In this document: one piece after another, positions 35,932 to 47,178 of the stretch | How the letters are laid out: each line of letters starts with the position of its first letter | Position numbering within the stretch: the stretch's first letter is position 1 | Source: Tillus elongatus | Lineage: Eukaryota; Arthropoda; Insecta; Coleoptera; Cleridae | Direction of reading: 5' to 3' | DNA length: 64,000 nucleotides | Assembly (NCBI GenBank): GCA_964006375.1 | Contig: OZ023262.1 | Span: 89,693,654 to 89,757,653, forward strand | Program-made: the position numbers and the translations under genes | The notes under the pieces: model-generated | The model's database searches: none | The model's input: only the letters and a program-made list of their open reading frames with translations | What the model was told of the DNA's origin: nothing

Positions 35932-36580
35932 TTAGCGAATTTTCTTTAAAAAAAATCACTAATGGGGAGATCCCGACTTTTGAATTTTGAAAAAATTTCT
36001 TCAAACGATCACACCGATAACTCCAAAACGAATGGGCCGATATTGATTAAATTTGCTGAATACCTTCCTTTTGCAAGTGGATTGCATAACTTCGTTATCC
36101 AGAAAAATCCGCCGACGTTTTCCCAGAAAATTTTGTTTTATTCCGAAAAAAATTCATATCTCCGGAATTAACAAAGTAAGGGCAACCAAATTTGATACGC
36201 GGGTTTATATCGTTATAGGTAAGTTACCTAGCTAGCTCTGTAGGTTGCAAGACAAAAAGTTGTAGGCATTTAAAGGAAAATAAATTTGGGTTTTCCTCAA
36301 AACGTCAAAATCGGTAATATTTAGGCAAATAACCTGAAACTAATATGAGCTATGAAAAGAAAATGTCTCAAGAAGAATGTTTTACAAAACCTGATGTCTT
36401 AGTTTCAGTCGTCATTGTCCTTCATTTTACTAAAATATTTCCAGAAAATTCATTTCAAATAGACCCTTTCTCTGATGCTTTGGCAGTAGCTTGGCTATAG
36501 AGTTTATCGTTTACTGGTATATAATTTTTGTCGAATTTTCGTAAAAATCAATAAAGCTCAATACATCCGTTTGAATAAAC
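35932..36580 (+). repeat. Family A repeat, long variant without array
   Basis: Opens with 'tagcgaattttctttaaaa' and 'atggggagatcccgac', then jumps from 'cttcaaacg' straight to 'atcacaccgataactcc', having lost the region with the array. The rest matches 1760-2420 and 51430-51990. Confidence 0.75.
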
Positions 36581-37144
36581 AAGTTTTAAACAAAGTTCAG
36601 TTCCTTTTGCGTACCCCCTCGTATATACTTATCGCTAAGTTACAAAGGTGTGACAGAAAATGATAAGATATTTCCTAAAAATAGCTTTTATCTGCAACAG
36701 GTGTGCAGTGTAACTTTATTATTCTATTATCTGATTTCACAATGAAAAGCCCTAATAAATTCCGCTTGGATGAATTATAACCAAAAATCCATTTGTCATG
36801 TTAATGTCAACGGGTGCAGAAAGGTTAGGGAATGAAACCGAATGGAAAAACCCCGCCTCCTAAATCTTATTTTGTGAAACTGATCATAAATAATAAGATC
36901 CTAAGATTTTCAACAGTATAATCTGGAAGGAGTCGGCTAAAAATAACGTTTTATGTGGAGATTTGGCTAAATCTTTTACTCCTTTCCTAGACAGGGGTAA
37001 CTTCTTAAAATAAACACAATAGAAATGACTCAGGAGTGGTTAATTTGTATACACACCAAAACCTGATTATCATACAAATAAAGCCGGATTCTTACCTCTG
37101 TCATTATTTGGTTACTAACTCTGCAACTAAATGACAGTTATATA
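36581..37144. other. unassigned sequence
   Basis: No recognised gene or repeat. Confidence 0.4.
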
Positions 37145-37409
37145 CAGAATGATTCACGCAAGGCGTTGGTTAGAAATTTTCGAACTTGTAATAGGAAAAT
37201 TGATTTGAAATTTTCAGCACAGACCTAGTTAATGTCTATCTTTCAAATGACAATACTTTCAAGGGGACCGCACATCCGGTTATACCAGAACCCGCAATCA
37301 ACTCGTTTGTTTTATATATAGTACCTGTATATTATTGTACATTTGGATTCGCCGTGAGTTTCCATTATTTCTGACATATCAACAACTTCATAAAGACTAC
37401 GGTATCTAG

Positions 37410-38857
37410 TAGTGATGGGTTGTTATTTAACAGTCTGTTATATTTTAACTGTTGTCGAGCCGCAGCAGTAACAACCTGTTATGGATATATACAAATAACA
37501 GGTACAGTGGAGGGGATGCTGTTGCGCAGTGAGTCGTATCTGTTTCTGTTGTCGTATCTGTTTCTGTTGCACTGCTACGATGAAGCAGCTTCTGTTTTCA
37601 TCCGCAACTGTTATAACAGGATGAATGGACGTGAGACTGGGAATGGGGTATAGAGCGGACTTTACTTCATAACATAATACTGTTTTCATCCGCAACTGTT
37701 ATAACAGGATGAATGGACATGAGACTGGGAATGGGATATAGAGCGGACTTTACTTCATAACATACTACTTTATACTAGTGAGCTCACAGCTTTGAGAACG
37801 TAGGGTCGTCGTCGGTACAATGAAACTCTTAAATTTTGACAGGTTGTTGATTCACACAAGACACACATATATTTACAATTTATAAACAAACACAAAATAT
37901 GAAAAATGTAAATAAAAAGGCTGTATATGTAGCAAGTGAAAATTATTAAAAATGAACTATATCACTGTAAAAATAAAATCAGGTCACCGCGTATATAAAA
38001 AAATAATCACATAGCCGTTGACGTAAACTCAATCTTCATTAGATAACTCGATATGCTGATGGCATTTTTGTTTTAAGAAAAAACTGATATGTATACAAAC
38101 GTACAGTTATGCTTTAACGTGAGTCCTTAGGTATTATATTATATTAGGTAGTTTTTTGCTCATTCTTCTTTGCCTTATGTAACTAATAAATCAATATTCC
38201 TTTTTACTTTTCACTTTGGAAATCTAAGAAATAGGTCCGATTTTAAATATCTTTTTTTTATTACTACTGCAAAATAAAAAATCCCTGATTAAAAAATCTC
38301 AGAAACAGTACCAATTTTAATGAAATTATAAAAATATTCCCTGTACCCGGTATAGTTGAAACCAGACACACTTCGCCCTATAGGTAGAGAGAAAAAAATT
38401 AGTTTTAATTTTTTTTTAATTATTTATTTTATTTTTTGCTTACAATAATTCATTTATTTCATATAGCTCTCATTTTCAAGGAAAAGATGGCTATAGAGGT
38501 TTTCAAGCTCAATGCTTAACTAATACTTAATTAGTTAAGAAAATTCGAAAGAAATTCTGCATTGTTGAATTTTTTACCAAATTATTATTAGTGATGAATA
38601 CCCAAAAAAAAACCTCTATAATTTTTTAATAAAAAAGTTATTAATTGTTTTAAACATAATACAAGAATATTTTTTATTTTAAACATTACCCAACTACACC
38701 ACCGGACGGGTTCAGCTACTGTTACTACGTCTACGTGGAATTCTTAATAATTCATAGTTCATACTGTTATTTTCAACCTGTTATATTTAACTGTTATTTC
38801 TAAATAACAGTAACAGGTGCGACCTGTTAAAGCAGTATGCAGTTTTTCCCATCACTA
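37410..38857. mobile_element. hAT-type MITE
   Basis: TAGTGATGGG at 37410 and CCCATCACTA at 38857 form the terminal inverted repeat; flanks are GTATCTAG (37402-37409) and GTATCTAC (38858-38865), an 8-bp duplication with one difference. Removing it restores continuity of the mariner arm. Subterminal regions contain repeated ctgttat / ataacag motifs (37430-37500 and 38770-38830), a probable set of transposase sites. No transposase. Confidence 0.85.
37594..37769. repeat. 88-bp tandem duplication inside the hAT MITE
   Basis: 'gttttcatccgcaactgtta' starts at 37594 and 37682; both units run through 'gggaatgggg/at..tatagagcgg' to 'cttcataacat' with two or three differences. Confidence 0.9.
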
Positions 38858-39716
38858 GTATCTACCGAATGATGACTGCTATAAATCTAAAACTAGCTGA
38901 CATTATTAGAATAACATCGAAGTATCTACCCTAATAGAAATTTTTCCGAAGATATATACAGAGGGTGTTCAAAAATTGACCTTGAATTTGGTAATGGAAA
39001 ATGTCGAAAATCTTACAATTCTCAAATAGAACAGCATGTATTTTATAACATTATTCGATGGTAAAATAAAATGTATATTGAACCGAATTCATTAAGTACT
39101 TCATTTAAGCTTCCCAAAATGTTTCTATAAATACAGTTTGTGTAAATTTCCCACTTATTACTCTACTACGAGGGTTTCTCACAGAGAACAAATTATTGGG
39201 CGGACCTTCCCTTAATGATATTCCTACTATCTATACCTACCTAATTTAGTTTTTGAATAAGTCGCTTTAGCATCTTCAATAAAAACTTCCTATAAGAGCT
39301 GTGCACAATTATAAACAAACTATCAAATAATAGCATTTATATATATAAAATTCTAATTGACAACCTACTATACAGTTGTCGTGAAAGTATTCTTGTCGAA
39401 AATGAAGTTAGTCAGTTGTAATAATTGTAACAGTTAAACAAATTCAGTAATTTTAGTTTTATTTTATATTCATGTGAATATGGTAAAATTATATGCAGAA
39501 CTTGCCGCACTTTTAACCACAAATATCCAGACTTACCGGCCATGAACGAAACTAAATTTAAACGTATTGAAACAAAGTTTCTACGTTTATACCTACACAC
39601 TTATTTATTTGGATTTAGAATTTCACATTATGTATTACAAAGAAACAAAGCTTGTGTCTTTATAACATAATAATTGTACGCATGTAACATAATTTAATTA
39701 ACATCCTCTTCTAAAC

Positions 39717-40613
39717 TTGAATCTCAATACCGCTAAAAAAGTGCCACATCCTGTGATCGAAGATGAAACCGTTGAAGTCAATGTTCTAGCTTATTTTGAG
39801 TCTCATTCGCAATCATCTATACGAGCAGCCTACACTGACTTAAGAATAAGCTATTCGGCAATACAGAGGATCCTACGTAGGCGTAAATATCATCCACATT
39901 CCTATATACCTGTACAGGAACTTCGTCCAGGCGATAATGAGAAGCGTATGGAGTTTTGCGAGTTCATAGTCACTAAACTCCAAGAAGATCGGACTTTCGT
40001 CTCCAAAATTATATGAACAGATGAGTCAAAATTCAAACGTTATGGAGTTTATAACCCAAGGAATATGCACCACTGGGCAGATAAAAATCCTCATACCATA
40101 CAAAATTCACATTTTCAAGTGAATTTGGGATTCAATGTCTTCATAATGTCTGATAAGTCGCATTTGAAATATATGAACAGAATTTAAAGAGTGAGAGATA
40201 CCTGCACTGACTGAGGGGTACTGTAACGACTTTTTTTGGAAAGTTTGCCACTCAGCGCTTTTAGAGATTGCTGGCAGCAAATATATTGAGCTCCTGCGCA
40301 TTAAAATACCTTAGTGTATAAGGAAGTGTCACGTATGTTTGAGGCTCGCTGGTTTGGGCATTATGGTCCTTTGGTGATGGCCACCGAGGTCGTCTGATCT
40401 CACTCCAATAGATGTTTACCTGTAGGGGGATACATTAAACACACAGTATATGCTCGTCCAGTTGAGATGGAAGTTGATTTACTCAACGGAGAAGTGGCCT
40501 GTATAAATAGCTTGCCTGTCAATCAGTTGAAGAAAGTGACTAATGACGTGATTCATTACAGAATTCTAAAGTGTTTAGAACAGAAAGGCAATTACATTGA
40601 ACACCTTGCTTAA
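39717..40613 (+). pseudogene. mariner transposase pseudogene
   Basis: N-terminus missing. Reads VEVNVLAYFESHSQSSIRA and RRRKYHPHSYIPVQEL, then MEFCEFIV, and after a stop at 40014 'TDESKFKRYGVYN' with the first catalytic Asp. The central part is rearranged; 'WQQ' then 'APAH' near 40270-40295 marks the second catalytic site with the Asp-Gly pair destroyed by a small insertion and a stop. The C-terminus reads WGYIKHTVYARPVEME and ends IEHLA at 40610. Family: insect mariner with long C-terminal tail, DD41D-like by context; spacing cannot be measured. Dead. Confidence 0.8.
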
Positions 40614-41552
40614 GCTAGCACGTTTGTTTTCACAATTAAATAACATATTAAAGTTTGATTAGTAAGTAATAAGCTTCTTTATTTATCATTTTCACTAGCG
40701 CTTGGATACTGTTATTTGAAACTGTGATACCGAAGAAATACCAGTATTGTAGATCCATTCCGTATTCCAGGCCCTAATTTTCACCATATTGTGCCATATT
40801 TTCCAAGTAAAGGATATCATATTTAATGATATTTAAGGGATGGTTGTCTAATAATCCGTAAAGTATATATAAGTGGTAAAATTTACACAAGTCTGTAATT
40901 ACAGAAAAACTTTGGGAATCTTAAGTGAAGTACTTAATTAATTCGGTAAAGTTTATAAAAGCATGATCAATTGTAAATTTATGCTAGATAAGTATAGGGA
41001 AACCTAATAAAATTCTACTGAGATTTCATTTTACCATCAAACAATGTTATAAAATACTAGGTGTTCCATTTGAGAATTGTGAGATTTTGGAATTTTCTAA
41101 TACCAAATTTACGGTAAATTTTTGAACATCTGTATATATCTTCGGAAAAAATTCTATCAGGGTAAATACGTGGATGTTTTTCTAACAATGTCAGCAAGAT
41201 AGATTTATAGCAATTATCATTTGGTAGATACTGTGGTCGCTTTGAAGTTGTTGATACGTCAAAAATAACGGAAATTCATGAATATCTCAGAAATGGTTAA
41301 AAATTAGAACATGATGTTTGGGACAAGCTTGACTTGAAATTTAACTTCGAATCCAAATATACAATAATGTATACAATGTTTTATTTAAAATACATGGGTT
41401 GGTTGGGGTTTCCTGGATAACCGGATGTACCGCCATCTTGAAAGTATTTTCATGTGAAAGATAGGCATTGACTAGGTCTATGCAAAAGAATTCAGATCAA
41501 AATTCTGATTACAAGTTTGAAAGTTTCTAACCGAGTTGAGTGAATCGCCCTG

Positions 41553-42325
41553 TATACGAGTATCGTGCAGCGGAAACATACAATCTTCGTAAACAAATTA
41601 ATAATCGTTTCGTCAACTAAGTGGTCATGATCGTAAACTGGATTAAATCATTTAAAACTTGCACTTGTTGGTTCCAGATTGGCCGAAGAAACATTTTTGA
41701 AGCATTAAAACGGCCACTTGCTGATTGTTGTTGTTAATCTAAAACGACCTAGAAAGCCATATTTTTATTTTACTTTTAATTTTAATTAAACATATTTAGT
41801 AATGCACTACTATGACATAGTGTTAAGAAAGCTGGTGTGATGTGTGAACATCATTTAAAGTGACTTATTTCCACATTTGGGATTTACATAAGTACCTACT
41901 TTTGGTATATTAACGAAAAATGTATTGCTAAAATCTATTGATTTTATCATTTATTATAGTATATAATAGAAGTTGGAACTTATATACCGGTTGTACTACG
42001 AAAAAGCAACTGTACAATTATCTCAGAAATCAATTAAATTTAAAATCAGAAAATTTGGGCATGTTGTTCTTCATTGTAAACTCACTAAAAATATCGGGAT
42101 TGACATATCACTGCCTGGCAGCGGAAGCCGTTGTGAACTTCGTCCTATATCTTGTCACTTCCACATCGTCACAACGTGTGGAAGTATGACATCCGCGACA
42201 AATTTACAAAAATATTTTTTCGCTTAAACGTCGTAAAAAGTGTCAAGTGTTTTTGTCTGTCGGTTTGTATGTCTGTCTGTTTGTAGCCACTTTACAACGA
42301 ATCGAGAGAGCGTCTTCAAATTTGG

Positions 42326-42327
<2 letters not shown>
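41553..42327. other. unassigned sequence
   Basis: Contains 'gtctgtctgtttgtagccac' near 42275, a phrase common in insect repeats, but no gene. Confidence 0.4.

Positions 42328-42411
<84 letters not shown>
42328..42411. repeat. (TA)n microsatellite
   Basis: Abuts the Penelope-type tail region, as at 26344. Confidence 0.95.
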
Positions 42412-42413
<2 letters not shown>

Positions 42414-43015
42414 CATACTTGGTTCTCAGGTTGAACCGCGTCCAGATTTTATTAAAACTCGACGTTTCCGCTCCTTGTTTGGAGCCATTTTCAAGTGGTA
42501 AAGGAAATATGTAAGGACATAAACTCTAAGGCCTCAATCAGCCAACTCCTTAAAGCGGTGGACAAAGGTGGATTGGGTCGTTGTAGCTCGATTACGGGGC
42601 CTCAATCTGCCTACTCCCAAAATCTAGCCGGATATCGTCTCCAAGGTCTCAGTGTGTTCAACCCTAGGCCTAAGAGAGATGTCTCAGACCTTGGAGACGA
42701 TCTGCGGCGAGATTTGGGGAGTAGGCAGATTGAGGCGGTGGACAAAGGTGGGTTGGGTTGTTGTAGCTCGATTACGGGGCCTCAATCTGCCTACTCCCCA
42801 AATCTCGCCGAAGATCGTCTCCAAGGTTTCAGTGTGTTCAACCCTAGGCGTAAGAAAGATCTGACCTGAAGATCGTTTCACTAAGAAGGTTAGCGTCATC
42901 AGGGGATGAAAAATTAGTCATTTCTGAATCCTCTGATGACGCTAACCTTGTTAGTAACGATCGTCGGGTCTTTAAAAAGATGTGTTGTGGTGATTTGGGT
43001 TCTCCAAGTGTACTT
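42412..43015. mobile_element. Penelope-type tail region with rearranged repeats and two hammerhead-like cores
   Basis: From 42412 it carries, inverted, the tail seen at 26786-26878. Then come direct and inverted copies of 'ctcaatctgcctactccc' and 'accttggagacgat' (42590-42840). From 42863 an inverted pair 42863-42905 / 42928-42968 encloses 22 bases; each arm holds a hammerhead-like core. It ends with 'gtgatttgggttctccaagtg' as at 22200 and 28510. Confidence 0.7.
42863..42905 (-). ncRNA. hammerhead-ribozyme-like motif (best-preserved core)
   Basis: On the minus strand: CCCTGATGA, a stem of CGCTAAC with TTAGTG closing, GAAAC, loop GATC, then TTC and AGG. CTGATGA and GAAA are the two invariant core segments of hammerhead ribozymes; the cleavage triplet is expected to be GTC but is TTC here. 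Penelope-like elements are known to carry such ribozymes with a very short stem III. The junction of stem II and GAAA has one more base than the strict core, so activity is uncertain. Confidence 0.5.
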
Positions 43016-44395
43016 AAATTATTAATATTAAAACACCCAGATTAGGGACCTTAATATTAAATCTCTAAATTATAAACTACTGTAATCAAAATGCCAATAG
43101 TAATTTGGTTTCAATTTGAACAATAATTCTGCTAGTGAAAAGTTGTAACGGACTTAACAGCCACAGCCATCTGGATTTCTGTTTACAAAATAAAACCAAA
43201 CCTATCTTCATACCGTTTTGCAAAATGCATTGCAACAAGTATAGGTTCTAATTTTTTAAAATGCCTTTGCTGGCATTAAAATATGGTTCTTTTACATATG
43301 GAACCGTACACATGTATTTAATACAAAAAACATTCATTATAAAGTAATTAGAGAAACCTAAAAAACCAAACTTCCTGGATTAGAGCATCAGAAGATAACT
43401 ACATTTATACATTTAGATGTCAATTAAATAAGCAAAAAGTATGTTTACAATAGAGACTAACTACCAAATAATATAGGTAAACTCATTCAATCAGGTGCTG
43501 TATCATTTTAATGCGCAACCCCTTATTACTGATAGTTTTCTAAGTTTACACAATAAATGACATTTCTTATACAGGAAGAATAATCCAGTTACGGACGTTT
43601 AGCGAAGATGTCGGATTCTATAGAAAGTTGCGAAACAACATCAACGATCTCCAACAATTCTGACATTTCGAACTAGAAGAGAAAGAATTCACAAATTTCA
43701 TCAGCATGAAATCAGCAGTGAATTTATGTGAGGTAAAGCCGCAGGTAACAACCCACATATTATATTACCGAAGAGAATGTACAGATTATAATTTACATGT
43801 ATTTTTATACGATATTTTAAGTTCTTACCTAAACTTTTCTAAACAACTGCAACTCTGACCTATAAAATCACATGTACAGCAACTTTTAATTAATAAACAT
43901 CCTCATTCACAGAAAAAAGCCACTAAAAACCAACAGTTATGTCACTTTTCACACACCCGCGGCCATCCGATGTTATTCTTGAGCAGCGGCTACTCAACTA
44001 CTTGATCACCGACCACCTTAACGCGACGAACCGGCGAAGGTTCAGGTGCTTTCTCACAGTGTTGTCACATCTAACTCAGGTTGGAATTAAGAAGTGGACA
44101 GACGAATAGCATAGGAGAAGAAACGCATTCGTATTTGCTCTTCTGGAAATTTACTTAACCGATTTTAATGTACACGGATATGTGGAAGCTAAAATATGTT
44201 ATTGTCTCCCTTCTTAACATGCTTTTTGTACACAACAACGTTTATAATGTCCCCTTTTATGTTAAAAGCCAATCTTAAAGAGAAACTAGCCGACTTTGTA
44301 CATTTAGGGTATATATCCTCAAATTATTTAACTTTTCTTTTAACTAAGAAATGTTCGTGCATTTACAGAAATATGGTAGGATTTCGATTCAATTG
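43016..44395. other. unassigned sequence
   Basis: The longest stretch without a recognised repeat. No ORF with recognisable similarity, no splice-plausible exon set that I can defend. Confidence 0.4.
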
Positions 44396-44475
44396 TCTTT
44401 AGCGAATTTGCGCACAAGTTCGATACTTTTAGAAATGTTTCCCAAATGAGCCCGAATAAAGACCCCCTTAACTTA
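44396..44475 (+). repeat. possible family A/B 5' end
   Basis: 'ttagcgaatttgcgcac' then 'aatgagcccgaataaagacccc' recalls the 5' block; no array follows. Confidence 0.35.
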
Positions 44476-44577
44476 AGATTAAGGGGGAAAGTTGACCATC
44501 ATGGGCGTTAGAAAGGGACGACAAGGCGGGCAGATGATTTTTGCATATATACATACATAGATAAACACACATATATA

Positions 44578-44973
<396 letters not shown>

Positions 44974-45330
44974 GAGCCTCGGTGGTTCAGAGGTAAGAAC
45001 GTGTGCCTCTAAACCGAAGGGTACTGGGTTCTATCCCAGGGTACTCCTTTCACTTTTTCAGTACATACTGTACAATTAACATCAACCGAGGTTGTGGCAT
45101 TGTATTTGAGCAAGTTGAATGTCTGCACGTTCCGCCCTTCGGAGGGGGCGTAAAGCCGTCGGTCCCGTGTCCATGCGATGTTAGGCACGTTAAAGATCCC
45201 TACCCTCCTTACAGAAAGGCAGGGGTTCGGCAAAATTTCCAGGATGGTGAGGTGATACTGCTCTCTGGCGTCGGTGTTTGGCCATAATCGCGGAAATAGG
45301 CCGACGTTAAAGAAGCAAAACACACACACA
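44974..45330 (+). repeat. tRNA-derived SINE
   Basis: Head 'gagcctcggtggttcagagg' with A box (44981-44992), then B box region gggttctatccc (about 45027-45038; one change from the canonical GGTTCGATCCC). Body and tail match the minus-strand copy at 9086-9436 closely, ending in (CA)n at 45319-45335. Open frames across it on either strand are by-products. Confidence 0.85.
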
Positions 45331-45357
45331 CACTAATCGTGTTTCATTGAGAAAAAA

Positions 45358-45590
45358 GAAAATTTCGGGGCGCAGCAAGTGCGTTATAGAAGTGAATTTT
45401 CATAAGAATTGTACACTATTAGTACGGCATTTTACTAAAATTAATAATTTACATTTAAACAGACCTTGATGAGCGATTTTAGAGAATTTTTGAAAGTGTT
45501 ACAATCGATATCCTTCTATTATCAAAATCTTATGTTCAACAATAAACAAACTCAACTTTTTATGAAGCTAGAAAAGTAAAATCCCAACGG
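45358..45590 (-). repeat. Family A-related repeat, 3' end
   Basis: Inverted counterpart of 5490-5775: hairpin cgcagcaagtgcg near 45370, then mutated subterminal repeat agtgaattttc and shared body. Confidence 0.65.
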
Positions 45591-45987
45591 TTTTGGGATT
45601 TTAGTGGCCGAGATTTCGCCAACGCCAGTTCGGATAGTATGTTCTACTTGTTATTTATTTTGTTTGCTCCTGTCATATATAGCAATCCACGCAGTACAGC
45701 TAACTACTGCGTCTTTGTCGGGCATTGGACTTTACCAACTTAAGTCGTTTTAATATATGTCTTTCAGCTTTATTTTTAATTTGGAAAAAACTCAAAATAT
45801 TGTGAACCAAATTACTTAAAATTGACAACATAGGTTTATTTGCATCATTTATAGCTAGATGTAAAGTCTGATTCCAGTTACTAATACTTTAAAAAATAAT
45901 TCCTAATACTTTAAAAAATAAAGCGTACTGAAAAATATTTTTGTATCATTTTGGGGGAAAAAATCTCCGTTATAGCTGATTTACGAA

Positions 45988-46070
<83 letters not shown>
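45591..46070 (-). repeat. Family B repeat, partial, with array
   Basis: Matches 14580-14960 ('aaaaaactcaaaatattgtg', 'acaacataggtttatttgc'); lacks the hairpin end. Array at 45990-46070. Confidence 0.7.
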
Positions 46071-46077
<7 letters not shown>

Positions 46078-46218
46078 TAAACATATAAGCATTTCAACGT
46101 ACCTTGGATACGGCTTCTAGGGGCTCTAATTATTGGTCATTTAAAAAAGAATTCTGATAGTCTCACCATCGTTACCTCTTTATTAGTGAATATTCCTAAT
46201 GAAAATTCACTAAAAATA
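46071..46218 (-). repeat. Family A/B 5' end
   Basis: 'cttggatacggcttctagggg' to 'gaaaattcactaaaaat' at 46199-46215, the inverted 5' terminus. Confidence 0.65.
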
Positions 46219-46230
46219 CATAAATCTTAA

Positions 46231-46745
46231 TGCAGAAAATGTTGGAAATGCATGCCTTGAACGTCTCGGCAGCATCCTAAACGCGAATAAAAATGTCTTC
46301 TAAACTTAATCAATATCTTAGGCGTGACTGACCTAATCGCAATCGTTACTCGTCTTCTCAAGTCAGTTACATCGCATGGTTTAATTGTATGCATCTTATG
46401 GTCCAAATCAGTAGATAGGCAGACGATCGTTAGAATGACCAGCACGGTCATCCGATTATTTGCCTATTAGACTTATTCTTATCGGGATATGTTAAAAGTA
46501 TTATAAATACTATCCCCATAAGAATCAGTCTAATAGGCTAATAATCGGGTGACCGTGCTGGTCCTTCTAGCGACCCTCGGCTCCCTATCCAGCGATTTGG
46601 AAATATTACTACGTGACATTGATTTGTTAATCTGCCGGTGCACCATCCTGCTGGAACCATATCCCATTTGCTGGAACATGTGGGTTTGCTGGATCAGTAT
46701 ATAAGTTTGCCAAAGTTGGCACTACATTATTTTGGAGCAGTGCAA
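46231..46745 (-). mobile_element. DD41D mariner remnant with internal inverted duplication
   Basis: Minus-strand transposase pieces of the same family as 1-860 and 29103-29780: 'ttagtgccaactttggcaaact'-region near 46715, DGAPA-like near 46640 and the C-terminal part near 46231-46400. At 46428-46573 a segment of about 60 bp is present twice in opposite orientation. Confidence 0.7.
46428..46573. other. inverted duplication of transposase sequence (hairpin)
   Basis: Arms 46428-46487 and 46510-46573 are reverse complements at about 85-90 percent by eye (both contain 'accagcacggtca' or its complement), around a 22-base loop. Ancestral sequence has the segment once, so a foldback arose in place. 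Confidence 0.85.
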
Positions 46746-46771
46746 AATAGTTATCTTGACAAGTTGTTTAA

Positions 46772-46872
46772 AAATGTAAACTGAGTAAGAATAATTAAAT
46801 AATTAAGTAATGCGACAAAACATTAAAGCTGGTAGGAATTTTAAATTTTGCATTCTTACTCAGTTTACATTT
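46772..46872. other. perfect 21-bp inverted repeat
   Basis: Arms 46772-46792 (aaatgtaaactgagtaaga...) and 46852-46872 pair perfectly around 59 bases. May be a tiny foldback element or the end-pair of a deleted MITE. Confidence 0.85.
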
Positions 46873-47094
46873 CTATTCTTATAACATTTTGCCGTATTGC
46901 CTACAATACAAGCAACTTACTAGTTACAAAAATTACTTGCTTTTAAATTTCCAAGATATAGGTAGGTAGATACTCCTTTTCCGAAACTAAAATTTCTATC
47001 GGAGCAGGGTTGAGCGCCAGAAGATGAAATTTGAATTTTTTTTTACTTTTCTCCTATTCTTGCGTTAATCTGGGGACGCGATGTATATACACAC

Positions 47095-47096
<2 letters not shown>
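46873..47096. other. unassigned sequence
   Basis: No feature recognised. Confidence 0.4.

Positions 47097-47176
<80 letters not shown>
47097..47176. repeat. (TA)n microsatellite at LINE 3' end
   Basis: Directly abuts the 3' end of the minus-strand LINE, so it may be its simple-repeat tail. Confidence 0.95.

Positions 47177-47178
<2 letters not shown>

Larger units (their letters stand above)
37145..41552 (+). mobile_element. Long-TIR DD41D-type mariner with nested hAT MITE
   Basis: Left end CAGAATGATTCACGC at 37145 after TA; right end gtgaatcgccctg at 41552 before TA. Inverted repeats of about 0.6-0.7 kb: 37145-37409 plus 38866-39180 on the left pair with about 40860-41552 on the right. Shared markers include 'ccggttat' / 'ataaccgg', 'tccgaagatatatacag' and 'ttcaagcttcc'-like sequence. 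A dead transposase lies between. The hAT element at 37410-38857 interrupts the left arm. Confidence 0.85.

Noticed and set aside
37420..37695. Overlapping open frames on both strands in the hAT MITE
   Set aside because: They follow the 88-bp duplication and subterminal repeats and have no similarity to transposases.
41938..42227. Two overlapping frames of 83-84 codons
   Set aside because: No similarity, no conserved copy, and composition like the surrounding non-coding DNA.
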